A stretch of 6,694 bases of DNA from Parachlamydiaceae bacterium (GTDB taxonomy: Bacteria > Chlamydiota > Chlamydiia > Chlamydiales > Parachlamydiaceae). A program made the translations under genes and the position numbers. The stretch lies in contig PLSG01000237.1 of NCBI GenBank assembly GCA_003164155.1, forward strand, positions 4,078 through 10,771, given 5' to 3'. Below the pieces are notes generated by a model. That model was given only the letters and a program-made list of their open reading frames with translations. It ran no database searches and was not told the origin of the DNA. Each line of letters begins with the position of its first letter. Position 1 is the stretch's first letter. This document shows, piece by piece, positions 4,301 to 6,694 of this stretch.

Positions 4301-6694
4301 GTGTATGCGCAAATGCCTTAGCTCTAATTGGGCATATGTCCAAGCCAATTCGATCACGCGGTGACTGGCGGCTAGGTCCTTGTACTTTTCTACCAGAGCG
4401 GCAGCTAACGGACGGCTTTCGGCTATAGCGGTGATAAAAGAAACCTGCGCCCTTCTGCCCGGCTCCAAGACTAGGCGGCAGCGCAAACTAAAAATCGGAT
4501 CCAGCACTGTGCCAGTCGTATTCGATAAGTCCCCATCTAGGGCCTTAGGCCTTTGCAAAGAGTTGCCTCGGCCAATAAAAAGCCCCCGGTCTGTCTCATA
4601 CTGGATAGGTCCATCGGCCGTTTGACTTAAGGCCACGACATGCGCGGCCCATACGGGAGCTTCGTCTTGTGAACGGAGGCGGCGAAAAGCCAGCAGGCCA
4701 GATTGCTCAGGCAAGGCTTCTGTCTCAATAAACATTTTGTTAAAACAAGGATGAGCCCGGTCGGCCAGATGCGCAGCTAAAGCCAGCTCGATGTAGCTGG
4801 TGAGTTCTAGATAGCGCGTCTCTTCAGAGTGATTGATCAGTGTAATCAGGCGAATTTCTGCATTATCTTCGGGAGAGACCACGACCTCTGTAAATGCTTC
4901 AATTTTATGGTCCCGGCGCTTGAACTCAGCTTTATCGCTCTTAAAATTCACGGAATATTCATCGCCGCTGGCCAGCGTAGGCTGATAAGTTGCCGACCAA
5001 ACGTCGCTTGAGCGCAAGTCTTTGATATAACAGTAGCTTCCCCAGGCATCTTGAGTGGTATCGGCACGCCAGCGAGAAATATCGATATCGCGCCAGCGGC
5101 TATAGCCCCCTCCCGTGTTTGTAATCATCAAAGAGTAGCTTTCGTTAGACAAGATGTTTACTTTAGGCGTCACACTTTCGGGAGTGGGCACGACGCCCAT
5201 GACGGGACTTTGGGAAAAAGGCTTCAGCCTTGGCAAAGAAGGTTCTTTCAGCATGCTGTGCAGCTTAATAGGCGGCGATACGGGAATGCGCTCAAACAAC
5301 AAAGGGGTGACACCGCGGATGCGCGAATTTCTATGAAAGCGATTGATCAAAATGCTATCATTTAACAAATTATTGACTGACGAAATGATCATTCCCTGGT
5401 GATGGGCCATATAAGCATAAACAGTGACTCCCCGCTCCCCCTTAGGACTATTTTGGCGAGTAAAGTCGATGGATTCATAGTAGCCATAGGGACCCCATAG
5501 ATTTATGCGTGGCTTATCCGCCAGGCGATTCAAATTCTTGATGGCCGCGGAGGGGTCGATGGCCAGGGCCAGGGCTGAAGAATAAGGGCTGACTACCAGG
5601 TCGTCTTCCAAGCCCCTTTTGAGACCCATTCCCGGTATGCCAAAGCTGCGGTACTGATAAATTTTATGTGCGTCAATGCCACTGAAAGCTGATTCTGAGA
5701 TGCCCCAAGGAATGCCCCTTTTTTTTCCATAGGCGATCTGACAAGCCACCACCGCATGACAGGCTTCACCGATCAATGAATCGCGGTATTGTTTGTTGAA
5801 TAACAGAGGCATCAGATATTCGAACATGGTACCGCCCCAAGACAGCAGCACGCGCCTGCCGTTTACGGTGCTGTAAAATCTTCCAAGTGCCCACCAGTGT
5901 TCTAAAGGCACATCTTCCTTGGCGATAGCCACTAAGCTGGAAATTCTAGCTTCGCTGGCCAAAAGGTCGTAATGTGAAGTGTCGAGTTTATTTTCGTCGA
6001 CATTATAGCCGATGGCAAACAGCTTCCTTTCGCCATTGTAGAGGTATGTGAAGTGCATTTCCTGCGAAAATTTTGCAATATCAGAGATAATCGACTGTAC
6101 CTGGCCCAATCTTTCTCCGGCCAGCCATTGGCTTTTAGCTAAGGCTTCATCCAGCCGCTTGGACCATGCGCCGATTTCATCAGGCAGGCCGTGTCGACGT
6201 GCACCTTCGAGAAGTTTAGCAAAACTTGCCATGAACTCTCCGCTAGCCAATGCCTTTAATGAGGGGCGCAAAGCCAGAGCCTCAGCTTTCCATTGGCTGG
6301 CTTGCGCATCAATTTTAAGGCATTGTTCCTCGGAAAGGGAATTCAGGATTTGCACCCAGGAGAAATAGCGCAAGATAAGCTCCCTCCAGGCATCGAGCTC
6401 TTCTTCCAGCTTTTTAATCCAAGCGCTGGCTTGAGGATTTTGGTGGGACTCTTTTGGCAAAGCTAGCACGCCTTTTATGGCTAGCTCTAAAGCCTGCTCA
6501 AAAGCAGATAGATCAGAGGATGCCGCCTGGATTAAGCTCTCAAGATCTGGTATTTGGGGAGCTGCCTTAATCTCTTGCAACAGGCGGTAAGTCTCCCATA
6601 TGCCAGCCAGAGGATTCTTCGGCAAGATGGATTCTGAGGCCGCTTCATCCAAGCCCTGCTGCAAGGTCCAAAGGCAGGCCAGAAAATTCCCGCT
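1310..6694 (-). CDS. Cyclic beta-1,2-glucan synthase (NdvB/ChvB/Cgs), C-terminal part, 5' end outside the window
   Basis: The visible 1794 residues (numbered from the right edge) form one open frame ending in TAA at 1310-1312. The family builds cyclic beta-1,2-glucan from UDP-glucose at the inner membrane for the periplasm and is usually about 2800 residues, with an N-terminal GT84 glycosyltransferase and membrane segments not seen here. Residues 1-14 (SGNFLACLWTLQQG) are a typical internal stretch of the family. Next come a helical, charged linker (about 15-220) and a glucoamylase-like domain (about 228-440) with LDTSHYDLLASEAR, SWGGTMFEYLMPLLF, GIPWGISESAFSG, YGYYESIDF and AYMAHHQGM. This is the region now assigned to cyclisation/transglycosylation (GH189, as I recall); Glu334 and Glu407 are candidate catalytic acids. 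Two beta-sandwich regions (about 510-770 and 985-1260) flank a linker. The GH94 catalytic domain (about 1300-1710) has GFRDQLQD, VRTRFSDDLLWLPY, GDWNDGM (general-acid motif at 1467-1470), GGQYTH and WYTGSSAW (phosphate-site residues). Family members use this domain to set chain length by phosphorolysis. No frameshift or lost motif is seen. Confidence 0.93.
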   Translation of the reverse strand, partial: SGNFLACLWTLQQGLDEAASESILPKNPLAGIWETYRLLQEIKAAPQIPDLESLIQAASSDLSAFEQALELAIKGVLALPKESHQNPQASAWIKKLEEELDAWRELILRYFSWVQILNSLSEEQCLKIDAQASQWKAEALALRPSLKALASGEFMASFAKLLEGARRHGLPDEIGAWSKRLDEALAKSQWLAGERLGQVQSIISDIAKFSQEMHFTYLYNGERKLFAIGYNVDENKLDTSHYDLLASEARISSLVAIAKEDVPLEHWWALGRFYSTVNGRRVLLSWGGTMFEYLMPLLFNKQYRDSLIGEACHAVVACQIAYGKKRGIPWGISESAFSGIDAHKIYQYRSFGIPGMGLKRGLEDDLVVSPYSSALALAIDPSAAIKNLNRLADKPRINLWGPYGYYESIDFTRQNSPKGERGVTVYAYMAHHQGMIISSVNNLLNDSILINRFHRNSRIRGVTPLLFERIPVSPPIKLHSMLKEPSLPRLKPFSQSPVMGVVPTPESVTPKVNILSNESYSLMITNTGGGYSRWRDIDISRWRADTTQDAWGSYCYIKDLRSSDVWSATYQPTLASGDEYSVNFKSDKAEFKRRDHKIEAFTEVVVSPEDNAEIRLITLINHSEETRYLELTSYIELALAAHLADRAHPCFNKMFIETEALPEQSGLLAFRRLRSQDEAPVWAAHVVALSQTADGPIQYETDRGLFIGRGNSLQRPKALDGDLSNTTGTVLDPIFSLRCRLVLEPGRRAQVSFITAIAESRPLAAALVEKYKDLAASHRVIELAWTYAQLELRHLRIHQEEVQLFQKLASRILYPHAQLRSVEGRLRNNRLGQSGLWAQGISGDLPIVIVTVGDLYDSDLVKQLLVAHSFWSMRGLKVDLVILNEEVTGYLHPLQEQLQNLVNAYSHRGHIETPGGVFLRNSDQMPQDELNLLLAVARAILVAARGSLRQQLVSPMAKSAYPPPFIANDMVKEEPSRPLPFLELPYFNGIGGYTPDGRSYVIYLPAGMHTPAPWINVLANPQFGTLVTEAGIGCTWYGNSQENRLTPWSNDPLLNPISDVLYIRDEETGALWTPTPAPIRELDAYRVTHSQGYTRFEHNSHGIEQELLVFVPVNEEGGLPLRIQRLRLANHSSRRRKLSVTAYSAWVLGGDREDSQIYVFTEWDSESQSLFAYNRYQQDFGSHVAFCTSSLPITSYSGDRTEFLGRNRTHSNPQALERQSLSGLTGAGLDPCAALQVVVEILPGNEVELVFILGLAKDAATARRYALDCRTHGKVDQLLAQTTAWWDKTLGTIHVQLPDLVTNFALNSWLLYQTLSCRFWGRAAFYQSSGAYGFRDQLQDCLAIVYALPKIAKEHILKAASRQFLEGDVQHWWHPQSGGGVRTRFSDDLLWLPYVTAQYVRVTGDVSILQEEISFLEAALLQEDQHEAYQVPAISKETATLLEHCRRAIQKGITSGAHGLPLIGGGDWNDGMNRVGIKGKGESVWLAWFLMHVMHDFADLLCLSCCDQQAGEGYRCEAKRLAEVVETSAWDGAWYRRAYFDDGSPLGSIANVEAVIDSLAQSWAVISGMGNLERCAMALNSAEDRLVKAKERLVLLLTPPFDKTPLDPGYIKGYPPGVRETGGQYTHGSLWLAMAFARLGKGDKAVELLRMMSAPAHTQNTEDCALYRVEPYVAVADIYALKTQVGRGGWSWYTGSSAWMYRIWLEEILGFKLHGQTLTFKCALPAEWEGFSLDYRYKSSFYAITVANPHHISSGALSVVLDGAQLPSAQIPLIDDGLHHSVAIVLEKPVPPGN

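Noticed and set aside
5051..5365. Longer plus-strand frames, 5051-5365 and 6048-6368, opposite the synthase
   Set aside because: They are favoured by the composition of the GC-rich opposite strand; no ribosome sites or recognisable protein features support them.

Overview
The window holds two protein genes that converge on a 23-nt gap, plus a gene-free, repeat-bearing left flank. The right 80% (minus strand, 1310 to the right edge) is the C-terminal part of a very large cyclic beta-1,2-glucan synthase (NdvB/ChvB/Cgs type). Its reading frame is open through the right edge, so the N-terminal glycosyltransferase and membrane half lies outside the window. What is visible is a helical linker, the glucoamylase-like (cyclisation) domain, two beta-sandwich regions and a GH94 phosphorylase-type catalytic domain with its motifs intact.

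The left gene (plus strand, 480-1286) encodes a 268-residue protein. It has a Pro/Ser-rich N-terminus, a run of 13 serines encoded by a pure TCT repeat, a charged linker and then a domain that I read as CheD-like. The spacing Thr134-Cys140-His160, the C-x-x-x-C step after the first Cys and a late LLGGQ strand all resemble the CheD glutamine deamidase, whose fold is shared with the CNF1 and BLF1 deamidase toxins. No chemotaxis gene is visible. A free-standing CheD-like domain behind a low-complexity N-terminus makes a secreted deamidase effector a reasonable hypothesis, and this is the most interesting item here.

The first 480 bases carry no supported gene. They begin with two tandem 3-nt-loop hairpins (1-44), followed directly by a 119-nt imperfect palindrome (52-170, 41 of 46 positions paired). 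This palindrome looks like a REP/RAYT-associated or MITE-like element. An AT-rich stretch then leads into the 480 gene, with a possible weak terminator, a weak promoter and a ribosome binding site.

Organism: bacterial and very probably Gram-negative, because the glucan synthase is a periplasmic-glucan enzyme. The GC-rich synthase beside an AT-rich small gene, dispersed hairpin repeats and a poly-Ser effector-like protein would fit a host- or protist-associated bacterium, such as an environmental chlamydia or a Legionella-like organism. The sequence does not fix the taxon. The two genes show no evident functional link; they converge and are separately transcribed.
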